Of a stretch of DNA of 64,000 nt, positions 20,926 to 31,500 are shown piece by piece. The stretch is from Cymbomonas tetramitiformis (lineage: Eukaryota > Chlorophyta > Pyramimonadophyceae > Pyramimonadales > Pyramimonadaceae). The position numbers were made by a program, and so were the translations under genes. Numbering within the stretch: position 1 is the stretch's first letter; each line of letters opens with the position of its first letter. The stretch is taken from contig LGRX02030380.1 of assembly GCA_001247695.2 (NCBI GenBank), positions 1 to 64,000 of the forward strand, in the 5' to 3' direction. The notes under the pieces were generated by a model. It was not told where the DNA came from and made no database searches. It saw nothing but the letters and a program-made list of their open reading frames with translations.

Positions 20926-21417
20926 ATGTCTTCGCTTAGGAACCCTAACCTCGCGTTCGCGGAATTCTCCAGCCAGCGGTCAGCCACCATGTCCGCTGAC
21001 CGCCAGAATGCGCGCATGCCCGTTGTTCATTCAGCGTTGGCATCTTTTCGAGTCCGTCGACGGCATCCTGCACCTGGCTATGGTCTGGTGGTGTCTGGTG
21101 GTGCTTATGCACCAGACACCAACATCGAGTCTATCGCCTTCGCCAATGACGACAACTCTCAGCACGACGAGTTGCGTCCGCAACATCCTCCGCTCTCCGC
21201 TCCACCCTTCGTGCCCCTTGGCCACTGTGTGGTGGTGTGCGGTGGTGTTACGACACCAACCCCACCGATTCTCCCCTCTGCATGCGCGCTCATTGGCGGC
21301 AGAGTGGGGGCTCGCCGCATTTTTCACCTTCCATCCCCCTGCCCCCTCTTCGTTGACGCATCCGCTCTGGTGGTGCCAGGCCGCTTTTGGCTCTGGCATC
21401 GCACCGGCGTTGGTTGA
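20926..21417 (+). CDS. Short ORF of LTR element 3, function unknown
   Basis: About 163 codons, with ATGs at 20926 and 20989 (MSADRQNARM). The core RRRHPAPGYGLVVSGGAYAP is also encoded by the minus-strand element at 61304-63177 (around 62330-62190), where other parts match in another frame. That argues for an RNA or partly coding function rather than strong protein constraint. A perfect 11-bp hairpin lies inside at 21090-21120. No domain is recognised; it is not like the gag of elements 1 and 2. Confidence 0.35.
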   Translation: MSSLRNPNLAFAEFSSQRSATMSADRQNARMPVVHSALASFRVRRRHPAPGYGLVVSGGAYAPDTNIESIAFANDDNSQHDELRPQHPPLSAPPFVPLGHCVVVCGGVTTPTPPILPSACALIGGRVGARRIFHLPSPCPLFVDASALVVPGRFWLWHRTGVG

Positions 21418-21826
21418 ACGTTGTAGGGATGAGTATTGCCTCACTGGCGCTTGACACATGCGATGAAACGACGCCGCCAGCAAGATTAAGATTTAACATC
21501 ACAGTTCGGAAAGGACCCTTCTCCATGCCCACACGGCTTGTGATTGACCCTCGAGGGAGCCGAACTCTTTAGATTTAGTTAGCATCAGACTTTTGGACAA
21601 TTTGGGATGGCACATGCCGGACTGCTCGGGCCAGTTTGGCCCCTAGACCCTGCACTGCTCCTGTCTCTTTGCTTGGTGACACCTCAACCCCACGGGGTGA
21701 GGTGGTGTCACGGGGAGCCCAATCTTGCCACCCCCACTGTAAGGGGGGGGCACAGTGGGTCTCCTGTCTGTCACCCCTCAGCCCGATGTGTCACCAGTGT
21801 CCGTTGTCACGTGTGTCACGGTGTGC

Positions 21827-21833
21827 TATAAAA
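21827..21833 (+). promoter_or_regulatory. TATA box of the LTR family
   Basis: TATAAAA within GTGCTATAAAACACC sits 120 bp before the LTR end. The same box is at 19223 in the 5' LTR and, inverted, in the LTRs at 13503 and 15821. It probably sets the transcription start of the element RNA. Confidence 0.6.
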
Positions 21834-22525
21834 CACCCGACTCAGTATTTTATATCATCTTAGTATCCGAGAACACCCGCCCCTGCGAGACTGTTCTGCA
21901 CACACGCACTCGAGCATATATATCTACATATATATATCTCACTTCTTGTCAGAGATCTGGCGTGGGGCTCTGGGGCAGCGATCCAATATACCTTAAATCC
22001 AAGGGTGAGTATGGGGTGCTCCGACTAACGTGTAAGATAGAGATTCCAGGGGGGGCCTGAGGTGCTAGAAACTACCAATAAGATATATTACCCCCCCCAT
22101 CCTAGCGTGTGAAAATCCATAAGATAAGCCCAAAATACCATGGGGTGAGGAAAATAAAACAGTACCTTAACCAGGGGGGTGTGGTGTTGCGGGGGTGTAC
22201 ACGGACTTGGGCGCATTTCTGATTTCAGCGTATAAATGCAAAAAGGCTGCGAAAAACCTTCACTTCGCTTGCAACAAGGAACAACTAGAACTACAAGAAG
22301 TAGTGGAAGTCTCGCTGGGTTGTTGCATGTTGGATGATTTTTCTTGGAAAGGCGATCAGCTTTGGTTCAACAATTACATTTACAAGAACAAAATATCAGT
22401 CACCAATCATCAGGTCGACTGTGAGTGGCAACGACGCATAATTATTCTCTGATTGACAGCTACTGATAGTGCGGAAAATACATGCTTTACCTTCTGAACG
22501 CGCTGAACTGACAGCATCCGAAGTG

Positions 22526-25500
22526 ATGGATTCTTTCGAGCAATGGTTTCGAGAAGCCGATACCGACGGCGATGGGAAAATATCGGGTGTCGAAGCTGTA
22601 CGCTTCTACCAGAGAAGCAAGCTGGACAAGGTTACCTTGCGCAAGGTAATCGCGGAGGTTATTACTTAGTCCAGGCCGTTCAAGGAAGAGACTGACCGAG
22701 TCTAACGCTTTTTGTGCACAGATTTGGGATCTCTCAGATACCGCCAGTATTGGTGTTCTGACAAAAGAGCAGTTCATCGCGTCCTTGAGACTCGTTGCCC
22801 TCGCACAGGTGAGATATACGTCACAACGGTATCCTATCAGTCCTGTCAGTATTAAGATTACTGACACTTGCCCTCGTCCCGAGCAGCCTTCACGTTCGTG
22901 CCAACATATTGGGTTCCATGTTGCGAGTTCATGCTAAGTTTCCATATACTTTTAACGTGAGCAGTTCTCCGTTGCAGAACGGTGGCCAACTTTCTTCAGA
23001 AGTGGCGAAAATATTTCTTGGCGGTGGTGGTCCTAAACAAATACCGCTAATTCTTAACCCTGATGGCTCTCATCCAGTGGCGAAATCTGTCCCGCAGCCT
23101 GCTCTGCATCCTATGCCACCTCAGCCCGCCGCTCAGCCTGTCGCTCAGCCTGGCGTTTGGCCTTCGTTGAGTGAAGCGGAACTTGCCAAGTACGCAGCTC
23201 TGTTCAGACAGGTGACTCCCGGAAGCTCATCCATAGCAGTGTTCCTGCGCGGAGCCTTTCTCTGATTTCTTCGCACGCGGTATCGATGAACACCGCTGTC
23301 TTCCGTGTCAGTCTGCGCCGTGCTCGGTGGCTATCCCCCCCCCCCATCAGAAGTGCGCCTCGGCCTACTTTCACTGTCGGAGAAGGACTGTGTGTTCGAG
23401 ATTCCTTTGGACTTGCTTTACACGCAGTATTCATAAGGAGTTTTGTTGAGCCTTAGCGTGTTTCCGTGTCAGACTTGCGGGCACCGACTCTGTCACACGC
23501 TGCGGTGACCTTTCCACTCCAGTTGTTGGGTGACCTCTGCTGGCCGACTCCCTGCGCGTTCGTTACAGTATAGCGTACTCCGTGCGTCCCAACCCGCGAG
23601 ATCGCAGTGGAAGACAGTCAGAGCAGAAAGTAGCAGAGAGTGGCGGAAGACATTACCAGATAACAGCAAGCTGTGTCTGCCGCTAGAGTGCTGGTGCGCG
23701 AAGCCCTCTTGCGTTCATTCGCGCGCGGTTTTCACAAGGAGTTTTTCTTCGTGCCTCCTCTGTCGGATCGCAGACGGATACGGACGGCGATGGCCTCGTG
23801 ACCGGGGCCGAGGCGGTCGGGATCCTGTCCAAGTTTGGACTCAAGAAGGAGGTAGGCAGCTTCTCTTGACTCCCGAGGGCAACCGTGGCTTTCCCAGAGA
23901 GATACCCATTGCCGGGCCCACGTGGCAGGTGGCTTTTTTTGCGTCACGGGGTTCGTCGCTGGGCCCACGTGGCAAATGGGCTTTTTCTGTGGAGGTGCCG
24001 GTTTCCGGGCCCGCGCGGCAGGCGGCATGCCGGGCCTGCGGCACTCTCAGGGCGAGCTACGGCGTGCCTCCTGGCATGCTCTCGGGCAAACGTGGCAGGT
24101 GCTCAAGGCGGTGTGGGACCTGGCGGATACCAACTCCAGCGGCAGCTTGAACGAGAAGGAATTCGTCCTCTCGCTGTACCTTGTGGTGCGCCCTCCTGCC
24201 TCGTCCTTGCAGCTGCGCCGGCGCCCACACCGCACTGTCTTCTCCGAGGCACCCGTCCGTGCAGTGAGCGGCTGCTACTGTCAATGCAGCCCTGCAGCAT
24301 TCCGTGCCAGTGAGCAGCTATGTGCGATCTAGGCCAGCTGTCCAGACTGTGAATGGGCGCCTTGCCTCGTGTTCTTATTCAAAAGGGTTTCTCCTTGCTG
24401 CGGCGTACGTCCAGGGCGGGCCGCATGCATGCTCGGGCTCGCCTCATCTGCTGGGGCGAGTGCACCCTCCCACCTGGCTTGCAAGCTGAGCAATGGGCAG
24501 CCTGAATGTGGGATGTCAGGCGCAAGCGCGCGAGGGCCGGGAGATGCCAGCCTGCCTGCCTCCAGGAGAGTTCCCGCCGTTGCCGGAGGCGCCCTCGCCT
24601 ACAGGTGCCACACCGCCGCCTTGCGTCTCCCCACACCACCTCCGTCTTTGGGCTCTGCTGCACCCTCTGCATGCCTCCGCGAATTTCTGTAATGATCGAA
24701 AGGCACCCTCGTGACACGCCGTTCCACGCAGAATGTTCTCAAAGATCGGCGACCCTCGACCTGCCACGCCTGAAGCGGAGGGGTTGGGCGGTGGTGCACG
24801 CTGGGCTAGTGTCCCGGCCGCCTCCGGCGCCGACGCCGTCCAGTGGCGGTGCCGGGTTCTCCGGTGGTTGGGGTACCAACTTCATGCCCTCGTCCGCCCC
24901 AGTTGCCTCACCCAGCAGCGGCCCCCCGAGCTTCGGCAGCGTCGGCAGCACCTCTGTTACGCCGGCCTCTGGCTATGGAGCAGACCTGGGTGGCACGGCG
25001 GGCCTGGCCTCAGTGCACAGCTTCACGGCGAGCGGCGGCGCAGCCCCACCAACGGCAAGCAGTACGACTTCCACCGCGATTGTCGACGCCGACGGCTTCG
25101 GCACGGATTTCAGTGCTGGTGGCGGCGGCAGTGCATCCGGCTTCGGCACGGATTTCAGCGCTGGTGGTGGCGGCAGCACATCCGGCTTCGGCACGGATTT
25201 CAGCGCGGGTGGTGGCGGCAGCACATCCGGCTTCGGCGCGGATTTCAGCGCTGGTGGCGGCGGCAGCGCATCCGGCTTCGGCACGGATTTCAGTGCTGGT
25301 GGCGGCGGCAGCGCATCCGGCTTCGGCACGGATTTCAGCGCTGGGGGAGGCGGCGCTAACAGCGCCCCCTTGCAGGGCTTTGGCACAGCAGGCGGGCCCA
25401 GCCTCGGGAACGCTGGGGCTTTCACTTCGAAGCCCGAGCCGTACAACCAGAGTTCATTCACAGGTGAGGCAGCCCTCTCTCCGGAGCTCCCTGGCCGTCC

Positions 25501-28500
25501 TGGTGACCCCCCTATGTATGCCAGGCCTGCATATGACACCTGATGTGCCGTTGGCCATCTTGGCAAGTGCTGAATCTGCGGTGGGTGCTGGTCTGCCCCA
25601 GGTTTGGCAAGCGGTGGTGGGGCGGGAGGAATGTGGACGGCTCAGGGCGCGCGGGCGGGAGCCGCGGCTGTGGCGCAAGGGACTTCCGGGGTGCCCAGCT
25701 TGGAAACCGGACTGAAGCAGCAGCTGTCGAGCATGGAGGCGGAGCGTATCACCACCTTGACCCAGGAATGCGCCGGCATGGTGACCCCTCCATGGCTGCC
25801 TGAAGGTGGAGGGGTGAGGCATGCACTGCAGTTTGAGTGCGTTGAAGGGGTACAGGTTGCATGCACTGCAGTTTGAGTGCGTTGCAGGGGTACAGGTTGC
25901 ATGCACTGCAGTTTGAGTGCGTTGCAGGGGTACAGGTTGCATGCGCCATCCGTCGAGTATTCAGTCAATGTCAGACCCAGAGCTTGCGTCAGCAGCAGCT
26001 CGAGCTGCAGCGGGAAGTTGGGCCATATCAGGAGTTGAGGCACGTGGAGATCCAGTCATAGCGTGGTGACGCATTCTAAAGAGGGCTGCTCGCCATGGTT
26101 TGGGCCTCCGTACCTCATGGGGCATCGGCATGTGTTAGGGTCGAGTCCTGCACAAGTGTGCGGGGCCCTGTTGGTGGTGTGGGCTCGCGCCGAGGTCAGG
26201 TGGGCGCTGGGAGTGGGCAGGAAAATGACTTACAGAAGCAAGAGGAGCAGGTGATGTCGGAGAGCCAGAAGGTGCGCAGCACTTGCTGGAAACCCTCACA
26301 GGCGCATAGGGTGCAGGCCGCAACACTTGGGAGCTCGGTGACGCGCAGGCGCATAGGGTGCAGAAACAGCACTTGGGAGCTCGGTGACGCGCAGGCGCAC
26401 AGGGTGCAGGCCGCAACACTTGGGAGCTCGGTGACGCGCAGGCGCATAGGGTGCAGGCCGCAGCACTTGGGAGCTCGGTGACGCACAGGCGCATAGGGTG
26501 CAGGCCGCGACACTTGGGATCTCGGTGACTCACAGGCGCATAGGGTGCAGGCCGCAGCACTGGGGAGCTCGGTGACGCACAGGCGCATAGGGTGCAGGCC
26601 GCAGCACTTGGGAGCTCGGTGACGCGCAGGCGCATAGGGTGCAGGTTGGAACACTTGGGAGCTCGGTGACGCGCAGGCGCATAGGGTGCAGGCCGCAGCA
26701 CTTGGGAGCTCGGTGACGCACAGGCGCATAGGGTGCAGGCCGCAGCACTTGGGAGCTCGGTGACGCACAGGCGCATAGGGTGCAGGCCGCAGCACTTGGG
26801 AGCTCGGTGACACACATGCAGCCTGGCACTCGCCGCACACGCTATATCTGTAGTCACGCATGCGGCCTGGCACTCGCCGCACACGCTATATCTGTGGTCA
26901 CGCATGCGGCCTGGCACTCGCCGCACACGCTATATCTGTAGTCACGCATGCGGCCTGGCACTCGCCGCACACGCTATATCTGTAGTCACGCATGCGGCCT
27001 GGCACTCGCCGCACACGCTATATCTGTAGTCACGCATGCGGCCTGGCACTCGCCGCACACGCTATATCTGTAGTCACGCATGCGGCCTGGCACTCGCCGC
27101 ACACGCTATATCTGTAGTCACGCATGCGGCCTGGCACTCGCCGCACACGCTATATCTGTAGTCACGCATGCGGCCTGGCACTCGCCGCACACACTATATC
27201 TGTAGTCACGCATGCGGCCTGGCACTCGCCTCGCACACACTATATTTCCGTAGTCACGCATGCGGCCTGGCACTCGCCCGGCACATGCTATATTTCTCCA
27301 GCAGATGCGGCCTGGCACTCGCCCGCACACGCTATATTTGTAGTCGCGCATGCGGCCTGGCACTCGCCGCACACGCTATATCTGTAGGCACGCATGCGGC
27401 TCTGGCACTCGCACACGGCTATATCTGCAGTCATGCATGCGGCCTGGCACCCCGCGCACACGCTATATCGGTAGTCGCGCATGCGGCCTGGCACTCGCCG
27501 CACACGCTATAGCCTGTAGTCGCGCATGCGGCCTGGCACTCGCCGGCACACGCTATATCGTAGGCACGCATGCGTTCTGGCACTCGCCGCACACGCTATA
27601 ATTGTAGGCGCATGCGGCCTGGTACTCGCCGCGACACGCTATATGCTTCCGTAGGGCACGCATGCCTGGCACTCGCCGCACACGCTTATAGCCTAGAAGT
27701 CGCGCATGCGGCCTGGCACTCGCCGCACACGCTATATCTGTAGTCGCGCATGCGGCCTGGCACTCGCCGCACACGCTATATCTGTAGTCACGCATGCGGC
27801 CTGGCACTCGCCGCACACGCTATATCTGTAGTCACGCATGCGGCCTGGCACTCGCCGCACACGCTATATCTGTAGTCACGCATGCGGCCTGGCACTCGCC
27901 GCACACGCTATATCTGTAGTCACGCATGCGGCCTGGCACTCGCCGCACACGCTATATCTGTAGTCACGCATGCGGCCTGGCACTCGCCGCACACGCTATA
28001 TCTGTAGTCATGCACTTGCGGGCTGTTGTTTGTTTGCTCTCACAAAACCGAACCAGAACATGTCAGAGGGATCGACGCCCAGGTCACAATTGTGACAAAA
28101 TCACGCGTTGGCTCCAGGCAGATCTTGGCGGGAACCGAGGCATGAAAGGCTAGGATGGCATTCCGCCTACCCTCAGAATGAGCCAGCCCTAGCTCGCACA
28201 CATTCGCCAGCCCTAGCTTGCACACATTTGCCAGCCCTAGCTCGCACACGTTCGCCAGGCCTAGCTCGCACCAATTGGCCAGCCCTAACTCGCACCAACT
28301 CGCCAGCCCTAGCGCGCGCCAACTTGCCAGCCCTAGCGCGCACCAATTTGCCAGCCCTAGCGCGCACCAATTTGCCAGCCCTAGCGCGCACCAATTTGCC
28401 CGCCCTAGCGCGCACCAATTTGGCCGCCCTAGGCGCACCAATTTGCCAGCCCCAGCGCGCAATTTGGCTTCTCGGTTGGCGATACAGGTGCGGATGTACA

Positions 28501-31500
28501 ACGCGAAGATGCAGGAGCTCGTGCTGTTTAAGTCGCGCTGCTCGTCCCAGATGATGCAGGTCTTGAGCCCTCTCTTCGCCCTGCACCCCAGATGATGCAT
28601 GCCGCGAGCCCGTTGTTCGCCCCACATCTCACCTCTTCTCGCAGCATGCTCACTGTCTATTGCACGAGCCGGCATGTGGCACTCCTCGTTGAGGTTGCGT
28701 TGGGGTGCTCCAAAGGAGATCTTTGGCTTTCGGGGACTGATGGTAGTTCACTCAAAAGGAGATCTTTGGCTTTCGGGGACTGATGGTAGTTCACTCAAGT
28801 CGCCACGGCGGCACCAGAATGTTGTGCCGCCGTGTGCAATGCGCTCCCACTTTGGAGGCGATGGAAGAGTGACGCGGGCTGCTGGTTCGGAGTGTCAGAT
28901 GAATGAGAAGGCGCTGCGGGCCAAGAGGGAGGCGGACGAAGCGGAGCAGATGTACCAAACCCGAGCCACGGTGAGCTACTGAGCTACTGACTGCATAATG
29001 TCGATGAGTTTCCTGCCCAAGATGCAGGGGAGGGGCTTACAGCGACAAGGAGACACCTGCGATGGTTGTGGTGCTGCTATGCCGCGTGCATATATATTTA
29101 CATGTATACACGGTCCAAGGATTAAGCACACTTCCTCCAAACAATTTTAAAATGATCTTTCGTTTCCAAAAGCCTGGATAAGTGTCCCGAAGTGTGTGCT
29201 GAACCCTTTGATCCCCGGCGTGGGTAAATCGTGCAGCCGACGTTCTACTGGCGACATGCAGGGAAAATCGGTCCAAGGATAAGCAAAAGCATATGTAAAT
29301 GATGAGGGGGAGGTTCACTGACACGGGACACGGCGAGCGGTGCCACAGGAGCTGCAGCAGATGGAGGCGAGTCTTCAGAACCAAACCCAGGAAGTGGAGG
29401 TCATGGAAGCCGCCAAGCAGGAGCTCCATGAGAAGCTGCAAGGTGTGTGGCACATGCTGGCACAGTGGAGTTTGATGCTCACACTTGGAACACAGTGCTG
29501 GGGGAAGGCACCTTGATGGGCCAAGCCCGAGCTCTGTCCAGCTCTCCAGCGGCGAGACTGCACCGGTGACGGGCTGAAGTGTGGCGCCGAGTCATGGTGG
29601 AGGGGCGGCGGACCCGCACTTTTTATACGGCTGGCGATTTCTGGTTCGTTTCTCAAAGTGCTATTTCTGGCAGCCGTCATATGCTGGTCAGTATTACACC
29701 TGCCAGCGAGTCGAATCGATGCTGGAAGGTTTCGTAGGTTTTAACACACCCAGGTTTCCGCACCGGGTCCACCAGACCCCGTGCGACAAACCTAATCGTT
29801 GAGATGAAGTGTGCACGCAGTGACACAAATCGCATGCAGAGATAGGTGAGAAACAATCTGGAACCTAAAGACGAGGGATGCACCTTCAGCTCCGCCGCCT
29901 CGCGGGTGTCCCCATCCGCCTCCGCGATGCTGATGCGTGCTAGTCCTCGCAATGCCTGGGATTCCTAGCACGTATCAGCATCGCGGAGGCGGATGGGGAC
30001 ACCCGCGAGGCGGCGGAGCTGAAGGTGCATCCCTCGTCTTTCGGTTCCAGATTGTTTCTCACCTATCTCTGCATGCGCTTTGTGTCACTGCGTGCACACT
30101 TCATCTCAACGATTAGATTTGTCGCACGGGGTCTGGTGGACCCGGTGCGGAAACCTGGGTGTGTTAAAATCGGATGGTTGCAATGCAGGAGAGGCGCCCA
30201 CGCTCTATCAGCAGAAGCCATCGTTGCGGTGCAATGGGAGTGCTCAGGGGTGGCTCCGGGGAAGTGGGGGTCCATCGGCAGGGCTTGAGTCTCGAGAGGT
30301 GGAGATAGCTGCAAATGCGACGGTCAATAAGGAAGTGTTCGACGCCGACATGGCAAGGGTAATCGCCCAAGCTCATCGCTGCCCCATGCGTGCTTGTGGC
30401 GCCACGTGGCCTGCACAGCCGCGAGTAGCGGGCGGGTGAGCTGAAGAGCCAGGCAGGCAAGCCGCCTCAGTGGACCCAGCTTACTGAGCAAGGTGTTATG
30501 TGGGGGGCGCACACAGCTGCGGCAAGCTGTGCTGGAGGCGGAGGCTCGTCTGGCGACACGCGTGCAGGTGGGATGGCTGGCGCGATACGGTGGTGGTCAT
30601 GCTGCTGACTCCACGCTCGGCCCGCTTGTCATCCCTGTCTGCGTTGTGACCGATTGGCGGCCCTTCTCGCTTCACTGCCATACTTGGATCCTGCGTGGAC
30701 CCTGCGCTCGATTCATGATAGGGTTGGGAGGGTTGTGCATGGCGAGGCGGGATGATGGAAGCGTGGTCTCCTGGCTCCGTGCAGGAAGCTGAGCAGCAGG
30801 TACTGATGAAGAAGGAGATGCAGGTACGGCCCAGTCATGCATCACAACACGCCGCATCTCGAGTCGCTGAGACAGCCCCAAGCACTTGGCCTCCTTCGTG
30901 GAGGGGCTCACCTGCGCGAGGGGGTTCCCGGGGGGCTGCGGCGCAGGACAAGCTGGACGAGTACCGCATCAGCGAGGCCGCGGCCGAGTCGGAGCTGAAC
31001 CGCGACAAGGCGCAAGTGCAACAGCTGTGCCTGCAGCTGCAAGCGCTCACCCCGGGCCCGCATGGCACCGCAGCGGTGAGCTGGCGGCCGCAAGGATCTT
31101 CTCCACCCTCTGATGAGTGCGCAGAGGTCATCTGAGGTGGATGGGGGGAAGGGGGGGTGGTGCTGTGGTGCACGGTGACCATGTGGCGCTCTGCCATGCG
31201 CTGATAGGTGCTCAGAAATGTCCTGGCAGGGGCTGGCGTCGCTCGTCACACCAAGGGCAGCATGTGCATTGTGTCAGTGCCTGGGAGGTCCCACTCGCCT
31301 TATCTGATAGGGGGACGGCTTATCGCATGGCAATGGCCGTGCAGTGCTGGAGTGCCTGTTCTGCCAATGGTACACGTATGTGTCGGGCCAGAGGTCCGCT
31401 GTCCGCCAGTGCAGACCGCAGCTGACCTCTGGGTGCCATCCAGAATGGCGCAGTGGGGGGAAACTCCGGGTGGGCTCATCAAGCACTGAGATTGGCGCCC

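Larger units (their letters stand above)
19104..21951 (+). mobile_element. Short LTR retrotransposon 3 (TSD GAGAT), hosting LTR element 4
   Basis: The 5' LTR is 19104-19247 plus 20261-20360; the 3' LTR is 21708-21951. Both are 244 bp and differ at about one base in the compared parts, so the insertion is young. GAGAT flanks at 19099-19103 and 21952-21956. The primer site GGTTATCGGCCACCAC follows the 5' LTR (20361). The purine tract CGGGGTGAGGTGGTG precedes the 3' LTR. The LTR family is the same as in element 1, and the 3' internal 200 bp also match element 1, but gag is absent. Instead there is a short ORF at about 20926-21417. Confidence 0.88.

Noticed and set aside
22195..22452. Possible upstream coding exon of the EH gene
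   Set aside because: The ATG at 22526 already gives the standard N-terminus of EH proteins, and the upstream frame has no motif.
24733..25359. Alternative frame in the GFGTDF exon (Arg/Trp-rich product)
   Set aside because: Splice phases on both sides favour the frame giving GFGTDF; the other is a shadow of the 45-bp repeat.
26135..26926. Long minus-strand frames rich in Ala, Cys and Pro
   Set aside because: They translate the 47-bp and 44-bp minisatellites inside an intron of the plus-strand EH gene.
26816..28015. CRISPR-like regular repeats
   Set aside because: Units are contiguous with no unique spacers, in a eukaryotic intron; it is a minisatellite.
28040..28675. Minus-strand frame with repeated LANWCALG
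   Set aside because: It is the 24-bp minisatellite read in frame; the plus strand has a conserved EH exon here.
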